From NCBI GenBank assembly GCA_032622095.1, contig CP136064.1, forward strand, positions 279,269,614 through 279,333,613: 64,000 nucleotides of DNA, given 5' to 3'. Source of the stretch: Siphonodentalium dalli (Eukaryota; Mollusca; Scaphopoda; Gadilida; Siphonodentaliidae). Position numbers and translations under genes: made by a program. Below the pieces are notes generated by a model. The model ran no database searches. It saw only the letters and a program-made list of their open reading frames with translations, and had not been told where the DNA came from. Of the stretch, positions 1-11,900 are shown in pieces. The first letter of the stretch is position 1. Each line of letters opens with the position of its first letter.

Positions 1-287
1 CGCTGTGTTTGTATATCTCTACCACTGACCACTGATCGCTGTGTTTGTATATCTCTACCACTGATCGCTGTGTTTGTATATCTCTACCACTGACCACTGA
101 TCGCTGTGTTTGTATATCTCTACCACTGATCGCTGTGTTTGTATATCTCTACCACTGATCGCTGTGTTTGTATATCTCTACCACTGATCGCTGTGTTTGT
201 ATATCTCTACCACTGATCGCTGTGTTTGTATATCTCTACCACTGATCGCTGTGTTTGTATATCTCTACCACTGATCGCTGTGTTTGC
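1..287. repeat. 29-bp minisatellite
   Basis: About nine direct copies of a 29-bp unit (cgctgtgtttgtatatctct plus accactgat), two of them lengthened by a 7-bp ccactga duplication. The array is cut by the window edge and ends where the sequence changes to gtttgcagccaaagccgcc. Confidence 0.95.
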
Positions 288-839
288 AGCCAAAGCCGCC
301 AAATAGAACATGCTATCACATCACATGTGCATATACAACAAACGAATGATATATGTTACTTATTTGGTTGTGCTGATGGTCATTTCAACTATTCTTGGTC
401 CCATAATAAATGTAAATAGTTAGGCCATCCAAAATGAATTAATTGTTTCTCAGAAATATTTTCTTCAGATCAGTGTGGAAGGGAGGTTTTTTTTTAAATT
501 CCCAATCTCAGTACTACAATCCTGCATAAGGAGCCTAAATTGAAATACTAGAGATATGTAATATAATGGCCTACTCCCTGCTGAATATTTTGTTGGCCGT
601 CAGACCATCTATCACAGAAACCACTGACCATGTTCTTAATTTTTTTATTTATGTAGGACATATATCAAAAGCAACATTTTTTCCGCATCGAAACGAAAAC
701 ATCTGGGTGGGTTGATCTGATTTCACGGAATTTGAAACCAGGTAAAATGGAACGATGTGAAGTAATGACAGAAGTGAATGAAGTGAAGCTTCCTGCAGTA
801 ACTTTCTCTTGTATAAATAATGGGAAATACATGTAACCA
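288..839. other. no feature seen
   Basis: AT-rich sequence without recognised repeat or exon. A short splice-like stretch at 286-331 (minus) was considered and not accepted. Confidence 0.5.
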
Positions 840-1130
840 CTACAACCATGTAACAAGAGCATCGCTAGGGAATGGCAAAATACACCTGTGGTCTGTGGTA
901 ATTCAAACAAAGGGCCATAACTCTGGTGAAAATTAGCGGGTGTGACTGGAATTCAAAATTGACCTATATTTTTTGCTCGTAAACCCACATACCAAATTTC
1001 ATATCATTCTGTTGCGATTATCTAATAATTATCATCTGGAAACCAAAAGCGAACAGACAGACAGATGCACAGATGGACAGACTAATTACATAATATGTCT
1101 GTATTTTTTTAAATGGGCATATAAAAAGCC
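840..1130 (+). repeat. dispersed repeat, family J
   Basis: Copy of a degenerate repeat recognised by acaagagcatcgctaggg, gggccataactctggtgaaa, acccacataccaaatttcat, a tail of cagacagacaga and a final aaatgggcatataaaaa. Related copies lie at 4690-5745, 18590-18800, 28690-28870, 34640-34880, 47790-48035 and 54350-55030. The superfamily is not identified. Confidence 0.8.
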
Positions 1131-1470
1131 TGCTGATTACAGAAAAGTCATAAAGAAATGTATAGTTGATAAATAGTTGATAAATACATACAACCCACTA
1201 CCCATAAACTATCTTATTATTTCCTAAATTCACTAAAGTTTTTGATTTGTAATAGTTTTTGCTCACTTCTAAATTCGCACACCAATGAGTGCGAGAAAAA
1301 TAGTTCTGCATGCATCTAAACACAAGTAAGGTACACATCTGTGGTCGTATTTATCCAAATCAGATTAAAATAAAAGGCGATATCAGCAAATAAAAACAGT
1401 ATTAGTAAATTTTCATGGTTATCCTTGACTGTTATGTGAAGGAATGACCTGAGCATTTCTTGCCATTATG

Positions 1471-1812
1471 TTAAAGTGATGTGAAACACTCCGGTGGGGT
1501 GATCAAATAGAAATAGAGAACAATCCTGCTCGAAGTAGTTATTTTTACAAATATTATAGCAAAATTGTTAATACACTGTTATTCTTATTGTCTCACGATG
1601 GCAAAATATTTCGTTAGTTTATCGCCACGTCCCGAATTGGGATTTAAATATTTACATTTGAGCGGAGTTCAGATGATGTTTTCTATGGAGTGGTATGCTC
1701 GATTTGCTTTGGATTTTCGTTGATGTTAAAAGAATTCTACATTCCTCCAGTTGGCAAAGCACATGAGTACCAACAGTTTCACCCACCCAAAGAAGTCCAT
1801 AATATGTCTTTA
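1471..1812 (+). repeat. dispersed repeat, family I, copy 1
   Basis: Begins ttaaagtgatgtgaaacact and ends near tatgtctttaa. A second diverged copy in the same orientation is at 61549-61857. The two copies bracket the whole gene region. No ORF of note and no clear terminal repeats. Confidence 0.8.
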
Positions 1813-2780
1813 ACCAAAGAATTAAATATGCACATGTACCTTGTTAGGGAACAGTCTGACTTGTTTTTGGCAACTTCCCCGGCGTCTGGAGGCTGAAGCT
1901 ACACAAATAAGAACAAGGGGTGTCAAAATAAGACAACTGGAAATAACAAATGTGACAGTGTTATTTTATACAATGTATATACATATGTACAATGTATACT
2001 ATCTCAGATATAAAATCTAATTCACTAATATACATTTATTCCTGCATCGTAATCCTTTCATTTCGTGTGCTTGGTTCATTTCATCATTAGCATGGTTCCG
2101 TCTTATCTCCATTCCTGTTCCCACTTTAATACCTGTTCTTATTAGCTGCCCATTCATATTGTAGCTTAGCCCAACCTTGTACCCGCTCTCTCTATCTTCT
2201 GTCTTCATGTAGCACCCAATGTTAGATTAAACAGTAGGATTAATCCCCCAACACGAACAATCAAGTCCAACTATCCAACTAATAGAAGTGCAGACACCTC
2301 GGTGATCCATCAGAAATTGTGCATCCCCACTGCAGGTGTATAATTAATTAGCAAATCACGTGTCCAAGCTTTTGTTGACGACTATTGAGAATGTCAACAA
2401 CGGGATTGTATTATGTCAACCTACATAACCTAGGTGAATGTCACTCTCTTCTCATAACATAATTCCCTAGGCTTTGAATGTACATCGGGTCAATAGTGTC
2501 ACAAGTAACTCCCGCATGACATTCTCAAAATGGCGACCACATTAGTTTCGAAGATAATATTTGTTCGTGGGTTTTTTAATTTCGTGGTTATCAACAACAA
2601 CGAAAATTGGAACACCACGAATAAATGTACTTTTACAGTAATTAGCATCTAGCCAATCCCAGGTAATGTTATTTCTGCGGGCTTTTCATTCTATAATTTA
2701 TTGTTAACAAACACTAAATTGGCGAGAAATCTCCCCTAATTATTTTAGCATGCTTTCAAATTTATATTTGCTTACTTTTG
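1813..2780. other. no feature seen
   Basis: Intronic or downstream sequence with no accepted exon. A 63-codon minus-strand ORF at 2017-2208 has no recognisable similarity. Confidence 0.45.
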
Positions 2781-3045
2781 TTAACCCTTTACCCAACAAA
2801 CCGGCCAAATAAAGCTTCAACAGCCTAAAATATCTTCGGTCTGTCTCAATAGAACCATACAAATATGGATATCATTGGAACCGGCTCCTTGACCACATTG
2901 TGATAGTTACAGTTATGCCCTGTGCCAATGCATTCTCTTATATATGCGAGTCGACCATAGGTCACCTCGCATATATAAGAGAATGCATTGGCCTAAAAAA
3001 AATCTCTTTTTACCATTTTTTCTTACACTCTTTAACGATTTCTAG
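2781..3045 (+). mobile_element. MITE family A, truncated copy
   Basis: Left terminus TTAACCCTTTACCCAACA, then the family's unique part and one H1 palindrome (about 2932-2992). The second palindrome and the right terminus are missing. Confidence 0.85.
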
Positions 3046-3096
3046 GGTGGTAGGAGGGCTTAAAAATAGTAAAATAAGTACAAGCTGTCTGTAGAT

Positions 3097-3520
3097 CAAG
3101 CCTATAAACAGTGTGCCTGTCATTTGCAGAATGAGGTCTCCAGAGGGTGAATTTAGTGAAACTATCCCACATAGCAGGCTAGCATCACTAAATTCACCAT
3201 CTGGGGACCTCATTTTGCTTAGGCCTCATCTTCTCTGGAAAGTTTCTTTATTATCAAATTTCTATAGAAATACCTTCACATAGATTCTATTTCTTTTTTA
3301 GTTTAGTTTCTCTATACATTGGCAGACAATACATTGCACAATCCAGGTTGCAAATGGGAGTACATCACAATATTCACCATTTGGGAACTTCAATCTGAGT
3401 CTATGTCTCCAATAGCAGATGAGGTTATGCAGAATGAGCTTCCCAGAAGTGAATTTGGTGATGCTAGCCTGCTAAATTCACCCTCTGGGGACCTCATTCT
3501 GAAAATGACAGGCTTTGTTG
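3097..3520 (+). mobile_element. MITE family E (hAT-like), copy 1
   Basis: Two H2 palindromes (each built from ccccagagggtgaatttagt and its complement) separated by about 240 bp beginning cttaggcctcatcttctctg. Left terminus CAAGCC. The right palindrome is shortened. H2 is read through by spurious ORFs on both strands. Confidence 0.8.
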
Positions 3521-3540
3521 TTATCACCAGGTCTGAGAAT

Positions 3541-3665
3541 AAGGTGCCTGTCATTTGCAGAATGAGGTCCCCAGAGGGTGAATGTCATGACGCTATCCTG
3601 CATAGCGGACTAGCATCACTAAATTCACCCTCTGGGGAACTCATTCTGCAAATGACAGTAAACGC
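3541..3665. mobile_element. MITE family E, single-palindrome copy
   Basis: One complete H2 palindrome bounded by tgcctgtcatttgcag and its inverse ctgcaaatgacag. Confidence 0.8.
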
Positions 3666-3744
3666 AGGCATGGTTACCACATCATGAAATCGTTTGTGAT
3701 GACCGGGAGTTGTCGCTCACTACATGAAACGATATAACACTTTG

Positions 3745-3892
3745 CCTTGAAATATGGCTTGTTGTCGTTCGTCGGAAAGCTCCCACTGAGAGCTTTCCGA
3801 TGAATGGCAACAAGCCATATTTCCGAAGAAATCCTGAAAAATTACCCATAATTCTGCTGTGGTTAAGGAGTCGATTATTTAGGGCATTACTG
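3745..3892. mobile_element. MITE family G (mariner-like), left-truncated
   Basis: Foldback with ggaaagctcccactgagagc at its centre and the right end ggagtcgattatttagggcattactg. The left terminus is lost. Intact copies are at 29266-29478 and 31399-31666. Confidence 0.8.
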
Positions 3893-3904
3893 ATTCTCAA
3901 TAAT

Positions 3905-4350
3905 TGGAGACTTCGAGTTTGTACTGTGCCTGTCATTTGCAGAATGAGATCCCCAGAGGGTGAATTTAGTGACGCTATCCCGCATAGCGGGCTGTCATCA
4001 CTAAATTTAACCTCTGGGGATATCATTCTGCTTGGGCCTCATCTTCTCTGGAAAGTTTCTTTATTATCAAATTTCTATAGAAACTTCTTCACATAGATTC
4101 TATTTCTTTTTTAGTTTAGTTTCTCTATATCCCCAAATTGGCAGACAATACATTGCACAATCCAGGTTCCAAATGGGAGTACATCACAATATTCACCATT
4201 TGGGAACTTCAATCTGAGTCTATGTCTCCCATAGCAGATGAGGCTATGCAGAATGAGGTTCCCAGAAGTGAATTTGGTAATGCTGGCCTGCTAAATTCAA
4301 CCTCTGGGGACCTCATTCTGAAAATGACAGGCACACTAAACTCAGACTTG
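3905..4350 (+). mobile_element. MITE family E, two-palindrome copy
   Basis: Same structure as 3097-3520: first H2 at 3941-4031, spacer with ctccccaaattggcag-type sequence, second shortened H2 near 4250-4320, ending gaaaatgacaggcac. The two copies are close to identical over the spacer, pointing to a recent duplication or gene conversion. Confidence 0.8.
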
Positions 4351-4689
4351 AATAAGTATTTGGGGGACATAACTGCCAGTGTGGTCTGTGTTAAATGTAG
4401 CATTACTGGTTTGATAGTTTTATACACAGCTATGAAAGTTCAAAAAAATTTCTCCCACAGCTCTAACATAGCTCTATTAGGTAGAAGAAGCTTATTTACT
4501 GATATTCGCTCTGTCATGGTCTGCTTTGGGGCTGAACATGTTAAATTAAAAAAAAAAATTATTAAAATTTGGCTTTTTTATGCATATAGACCAAAGGGCA
4601 TTATTCAATGACAAATGTTACGAACAAAACTATGTACAGATATTGGTTTACACCCAATCATATCAGTCTAAAATTATTGAAATTGGTTC

Positions 4690-5745
4690 ATATTTGTTTT
4701 GAGTTATCAAGCCAGACGGACAAAAATTGCGAAAAATCTACAAACTAAGGTCCATAACTCAGCCAAACAAGAGCTACGCTGGGCGTGCAATATACGCCCT
4801 CTCTTGGGTCGGCGGAAACTGGTAAAAAGGGGCATAACTATGGTAAAAATGGGCAGGCGGAACTCAAATTTGAACTTGACCTGTGTTTTGGTGGGAGAAA
4901 GTAATATACCAAATTATCATTGAATCCGATAAGCTCTAGTAAAGTTATCATCCGGACAACAAATTTCAGGGATTTTCTAAGTCAAATTACGTCAAATAAG
5001 GGGCATAACTCCGGTGAAAATTGGCGGACGGAACCCAAATTCGAACTTGGGCTGTCTTTTCTCCTAATAAACCCACATACCAAATTTGATTGAAATCGGT
5101 TCACTCTAACTAAAGTTATCATCCGGACAACAAATTTCAGGGATTTTCTAAGTCAAATTACGTAAAAAAAATGGCCATAAATGTCTCCAAAATTATCGGA
5201 TTAAAACGAAATTCTGACTTGAGCTGTATTTCGATATATGTAATCCAAAAAAAAAACGGGTTTTGCGTATAAACATTCCAAAATCGAGTTATCATCCGGA
5301 AACCAAAAAACATAAGAAAAACTGAATTTTCAGAGTCGAAAAAGGGGCATAACTCTGCCAAAAATGGTCGGACAGAACCCAAGTTCGAACTTGACCTGTG
5401 TTTTGGTGGGAGAAAGTAATATACCAAATTTGGATTCATTCCGATAAACTATACTAAAGTTATCATCCGGACAACAAATTTCAAGGATTTTCTAAGTCAA
5501 AAAACATCAAATAAGGGGCATAACTCCGGTGAAAATTGGCGGACGGAACCCAAATTCAAACTTGAACTTACTTTTCGGCTAATAAACACACATACCAAAT
5601 TTTATTAAATTTGGTTCACTCTAACTAAAGTTATCATCCGGACAACAGGTTAACGGACGCCCGCCCGGACAGACGGACGCCCGCCCGGACGGACAGACCA
5701 ATACTATAATACGGCCTTTTTTTCAAAAGGGTATATAAAAACAAT
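4690..5745 (+). repeat. family J repeats in tandem
   Basis: Three to four successive degenerate units of ggggcataactccggtgaaa, aattcgaacttgacctgt, cataccaaatt and aaagttatcatccggac, ending in ccgcccggacagacggacgc. The gene's last visible exon follows about 100 bp on. Confidence 0.8.
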
Positions 5746-5840
5746 GGGACAAATCTGGTTTGCCACTTGTATACGAAAAATAATTGAAATTGGTTCATAT
5801 GTGGATGCAACTAAGTTATTAACAGATATAATTGCTTTAC

Positions 5841-5958
5841 CTTTGACCTCTGTGGAGTTCGTCGTAGTTTGTTTAGAATTTCAATGAATTTCATGAATCC
5901 TTGGAATCTTTGCCTGAGATCCTGATTGGACGGTTCTTCAAATATATCACAGTGGCAA
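5841..5958 (-). CDS. DEPDC5: DEPDC5 exon r (SHEN, last exon seen)
   Basis: 118 nt; acceptor ttcttttgttag, donor gtaaag; phase 0 out. Encodes [20 protein letters not shown] and [19 protein letters not shown]; human has AHCDIYGD and GFVRFVEGLNRIRRRHRSD. The next exon would belong to the poorly conserved stretch before the DEP domain; I find none I can defend between 1 and 5840. Confidence 0.94.
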
Positions 5959-8900
5959 CTAACAAAAGAAATGAAATCTGAATTAGAACAAACATAGTCG
6001 AATCTCCGAAAATACTGAACCAAATCATACATGTCTCAATCCTTAACCCTTTACCCAACAGAACGGCCCTGTGCCAATGCATTCTCTTATATATGCGAGT
6101 CGACCATAGGTCGCCTCGCATATATAAGAGAATGCATTGGCTTAACACATTAAAAATTATAAAATTGTTAAAGAATGTAAGAAAAAATGGTAAAAAGTTA
6201 TAAAAAAAGATTTTTTTTAGGCCAATGCATTCTCTTATATATGCAAGGCGACCTATGGTCGACTCGCATATATAAGAGATTGCATTGGCACAGGGCATAA
6301 CTGTAACTATCACAATGTGGTCAAGGAGCCGGTTCCAATGATATCCATATTTGTATGGTTCTACTGAGACAGACCAAAGATATTTTAGGCTGTTGAAGCT
6401 TTATTTGGCCGGTTTGTTGGGTAAAGGGTTAACCCTTCATGAAGGAGCCGAGCTGATGCAGTATACATTGGAAAATCTGTTATTCATCTGGAGGAGTGTT
6501 CAGGAAATATAATCAGACGAGAGTTAATAGAAAGTGCAGAAGTTTTCCTATCATTGGTGGGAAATGTTCAGATAATAATTTCAACAAACAGCCTCTTATT
6601 AACCTATATTTTATTTATCATTTTCTGTCAAACTCGACTTCAAAATAACCAAATTACATTGTAACATAAGAGAATATTTCGTGAGTTTGCAACCATTCAA
6701 AAATTTTACAGAATTGTGGAAAGCAATTATCAATGAACATAACTGGCAATGTGCTATCATTTTTAATAACCTTTCAGATTATTATTAAAATGACCCTGAT
6801 GTCATGAGTAGTTCATTTTTCTCCCAGAATCCCAGACTGATTTCAACCAAATTTGGTGTGGTGACTCGGTACCCTGGCAGAGGTTATAACGGCATGATTT
6901 TTTCAAAATTTTGGTTTAAATTTTTTTTAATTAAATAAATAAATAAAAAACACACAAATAAAAATAAGCTCACTATGGTCCTATTTCAGAATCAAATAAA
7001 AGTTAATATTTATGTTCAATATGTCCCTATTAGCAGACCAGATGTACGCTCTTTATATATGTGTTTTCCATGTGCTCCAGCCACTCCGACGCTAAATAAA
7101 GGTCCACAAAGGGAGCCTGTTCCAGCTAATTAAGTATAATTTAAGCTTACCCTTTTTCTCCTTCTATGATTTTACTAACAGCTGAAGAATTTCTCGGCAG
7201 CAAGAAAAATCGACTCCTCCAGAATTTCAATGACTGGAAAAGAGCAAATAATTAAACTATAAATCACTTGAATGAAAATTCTACCACCTAGCTACAACAT
7301 AATGGAAGCCATCTGGACGATTTCATTTTACAGTAAGTTCTAATTAGCTTCCCCCAAATTACATCATGATGTGTTTTATTTGATTTTACAGTAAGTTCTC
7401 ACTGGCTTCTCCAAATTACAACAAATTATAATTGATTTGATTGGACGCTTACATTTTACAGTAAGTTTTGGGTTTGATTATAGAAACTTTATGGCAGGTA
7501 ACTAAACCCACATATGATGGGTATGAAGTTTATTACTCACTGTGCCTCAGTTAGTTTGAATAAAAATAAAAATAAATAGCCTCCATCACTCATCTCAAAA
7601 ATGAGATCTATTTGCCTGAGAACACACAGGGGCGCCGGAAGAGGGGGGGGGGGGGGGGCAGCTGACCCCCCTGCCCTTGACCAAGGGGGGCGAACGGGGG
7701 CAGGACTTGCCCTTTTTCTGGAGACAGAAAATGCTTTTTGTGTGTTTATATCTCGTGTTTTTATAGCAAAAAGTGACTTTTGGTCCAAATACCACCAATT
7801 TCACAAGGAATATTAATTTTTTGTCAATTTTATCACAAAACGGCCATAAAAACCGACAAATACCATTAAAATAGGGATTTTTGCCACAATGAATTTATGG
7901 TTATTTTCCCAAGTTTGCGGAGAAAATTCCCTTTTTTGCAGGAAAAGTGCCCTTTTTGTAGGCTCTGCCCCCCTGCCCTTGGATGCTTCCGGCGCCCCTG
8001 AGAACACAAATACTACATTATGTTTTAATGTCCTTAATGTTATGATTGGTACAACACCAATAAAATTTGAAATATTTTAAACTTATATAAATGGTGTAAA
8101 CGTTTAATTAAGGTGAATATATACAGGAAAACGAGATATACAATAAATGGAAGGAAGAGGGGCATTAGTGTTGAAACGATTTGTCGATTAGTCAACATCG
8201 ACGAATTGTTCACCAAAAGTCGTCTCCAGAATACCAAGTTGATAAGTTGCATTAAATTGAGCATGCACTATGTTTTAAGGGAACAATGGTACAGTACAAT
8301 ATACCAACAATGGCAAAAACAGTGTTGAAAGTTAAAATAAAAGCTGTGCTATTTAGTAGAATTATGCACACAAACCACAGTTATGAAATAAACATTGTTG
8401 CGTGATGGCCAATCAAAGATAACGGTATAGGTAGCTGCGTTTTGAAGCCTTTGATGTTCTTTCAATTTTTGTCATGTCACGTCAGTTTAATTGAATACAA
8501 TAATTATAGCAATACGTTAATTTCGTATTCTCCATCACTATGTGTGTATTAAATCAGTATGAGTATGGACTAATGTGTCCGGATATCATAAACAACCGGT
8601 ATTAATTAGCAGATGGATACAAATTTAGAACCACCTGCCACAGGTTTCCATCTTCTGATCTTAACACCCGCGAAAAATGAGAACAGCAGTTATCTCGCAT
8701 TGATTTTATAGTATGAAAGCGTAACTGGACATAGGTCTATCCCACAATGACATTTTGTTTGAGAAAAACCCAACTTATTATATTATGGGTGAAATATTAC
8801 ACCCGTCTTCTGAATTGTGGGAGCAAATAAATGCTCTCGCTCTGTTTTTCTCGTGGGAAGGACTGTGAAGCAGTATCCTAACTTATATGATACAAGGCGA

Positions 8901-11900
8901 CTCTTAGATTGTCCACTTGATCAAAATAGACTGATTAATGGGTGAAATCTAATTTGACGGTTAAGGCAAGAATAAAATTTACATATACATGTAAAAAGAT
9001 ATCCAAATAAAAATAAATTGAGGAGGGGACTAAAATAGGGTCGGGAGGGGATGTAAATCTAACAATTAGTTTTATTTTGACCATATGGGGTTCATACTCT
9101 TCTCCTCATGTGCAGGTGAAGAGGTCAAGATGTTTTACTGACCTCAGTTAGTTCGTATTCTCCCTCTCCTCGTGTACAGATGAAGAGGTCAAGATAGTTC
9201 CAGTTGTAATTCTCAAGCTTCTCGTTACTGAATTTCGACCAGGAGACGTCATATTTAAACGAGTCAGGCACCATGAACCTGTATCTGTACTCAAAGAACA
9301 TCTGCGGATGTGGATGCCTAGAAAAGATGATACAATGATGCACTCTTTTAGATTCATAACCAAGAAGTTGTCTCGACCAAGTCCAGGCCTGATACCGAGA
9401 TTCATATACTGTTGCAAAATAAGATCAATGAAGCCTACTGTCCAAGGACTTCTGGTGTGCATCAAACAACAATCTGGCTTCGATTTAAATGATCATTTGG
9501 AGATGACCTCATCAGAGGTTACAGGTCATGAAACATGATAAAATGTACCATAGAATTTTCGTACGTTTTCAACGCAGATTGTTAACCCTTTCTAGTTAAT
9601 TTGGGAATATACCATATAGTTCAGTGGGCAAGATAACTTTGACGGAGATATAGCATCACTGAATTCACCCCGTGGCGACCTCATTCTGCAAATTTCCGAC
9701 GCACTACTTGTTCATAACAGATACAAATAGAGGTGGGACTGTCCCAGTGGGACTAAGGATTCCCCCAAAAGTACAATTGGACTACTTTTAAGTGCAACCA
9801 TATTTTCATATTTGTTTTTTGAAAACAAAAACACCAAGGAATAAAATCTGAGACAAAATTATACATGTTGCAAAAAGGGGGGATAACTCCACTAAAAAAA
9901 GTTGGATGGAGCTCATAATCACAGGTGCACAGGGTCCCATGGTACACTATATCTTTGCTAAGTTTCAAAAACATTGACTGGAAAATGGGTCTGTGAGATT
10001 TAACATACCTCGGTCTGTATCTTGTGACGGTAATTACCGGCCCGGTCAGATTCAGTCGATGGAATATTCTGCCAATACTCAGATAGTGCTCCATCTGCAA
10101 AAAGATAAACTGATTATCTCGTTACGACGATATAGTCAAAGTTTCCTTTCCTGGTGACTTGGGGGACATCTCCCTAAAATGTGCCACTTCTCCCTATCGA
10201 TCTCCTAGGAAGAAATGTATGCATATTTAAAAACAGCATATTTGAAGTATATTTACATTCTCTCTGTGTGTGTATAACTCTGTCATGCTTTTGGCACGTT
10301 TATAAATTTTCAACCATGTGTCCAATGTGCCCAATTTGGAACAGGGTCTAAATTGGTCATAAAGGATGTCTCACCAAATTTCATGCCAATTGGTAAAAAA
10401 CATGAGATCAAACATGGTCCCCAAATACAGTATTTACACACAATTAGACACAATTTCTTATGACGTTTGTCGAAAGGACGTCATGTGATGTCGCACACAA
10501 ACCCAAACTTGCTTTGATATTGTAGACAAAACATCCAATTGCTCTACCAAAGCGTTGTTGGAAATATGCGCTAAATTAATTTGTCAGTTCAGGTTGATTG
10601 TGAATATGAGTTACAAATGTTTATTTTGTCATGAAAGTGCATGTAATGGGGTGTAGAGTCGAGACTTGAACAGTCTACCATTGTTAGAAATGGGTGCTAA
10701 TATGATATTGTAATTTTCCAGTTCAGTGTGAACATAAGTACATGTAATGAATTTTGTCTTTGTTACAAAAGTTGTGCACTGAGTGTGGACTCGAAGGAGT
10801 ACCGGTATACCCAAAATATGGTGAATGGAGAGTGGGCTAGCATCTGCTTTGGTCTCATCTTCTGGGAAGTATCTATAGACTCAAATTTTAACACTGTTTT
10901 AGTACTTTTTCCCTTCTTCAGTTTCTATATCCCATAATTTGCAGAAAATAAAATGTAACTTTGTATTCTTTGGGCAAAAAGCAGATGTGGGAAGTAAATT
11001 TTTCCATAATAGTGTCACAGTGACATATTACATTTGTACAGTAGGCCTTAGCACAAAGACATACATACACTTTGTTCATCACGTTTTCTGGCACGCCGCA
11101 GTCCTTTTGTGTGAACATAACTGGAAGCCTTGACACTTTCATGTAGCTTGTCTTTTCGCATCAGTATCAGCTGGAAGCCCTATAATGATAAACAAGAGAT
11201 GGACTGCCGTCCGGTGCATACCTCCTTGTGACATATCGCCTAGTGTGGGAATATCTATAAACTATAACTGATATACTCAGACAGATGGACCCAAAAATCA
11301 GCATTTTCAGATAAAAAAAGTTGAATAACTATAGAACGAAAAACCTAAACAAAATGTTTGAACACGCCATTGAATGTCCTCATAGCGGTGAACATCCATA
11401 CCAAATTTCATTGAGATCTGAGCCTTACTGTCCAAGTTATGGCCTGAAGAGCAGCGAATGGACCAAAAAGCCAAAATTTCCATATAAACAAAGATAGATA
11501 ACTCAAGAATAGAAAACCCAAACAAAACGATTGCACCCTCTATTTAATGTCATCATAGCAATGTACATCCATACCAACTTTCATTGAGATCCAAGCACTT
11601 CTGTTCAAGTTATGACATGAACAGATATCGGACAGACAGACAAATAGACGTTCGGTGGACTGATGCACAGACGGACGGACAGGTACAAAACAGTAATAAA
11701 GGGGGTAATAAAATTATATAAATATAAGGCTACTGATAATATAAATTTATGGTGTTTATATTTATCCTACGAGGGACCAACCCTGGAAATAGTGTGTCTT
11801 GGGACTTGCAGAATAAGGTCCCCAGAGGTGAATTTAGTGACACTGTCCCGCATGGTGGGCTAGCATCACCAAATTCACCCTCTGGGGACCTCATTATGCT

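Noticed and set aside
286-331. Exon-like piece at the edge of the 29-bp array (minus strand, gatag acceptor, gtagag donor)
   Set aside because: Poor acceptor without a pyrimidine tract, no similarity to DEPDC5, and the donor is part of the repeat. Tempting because of the splice-site array elsewhere, but unsupported.
2017-2208. 63-codon minus-strand ORF
   Set aside because: No similarity recognised, no splice sites that fit the gene's phase, and length expected by chance.
3319-4611. ORFs with EGEFSDAS and [14 protein letters not shown] peptides
   Set aside because: Translations of the H2 palindrome of family E, recurring wherever that MITE lies.
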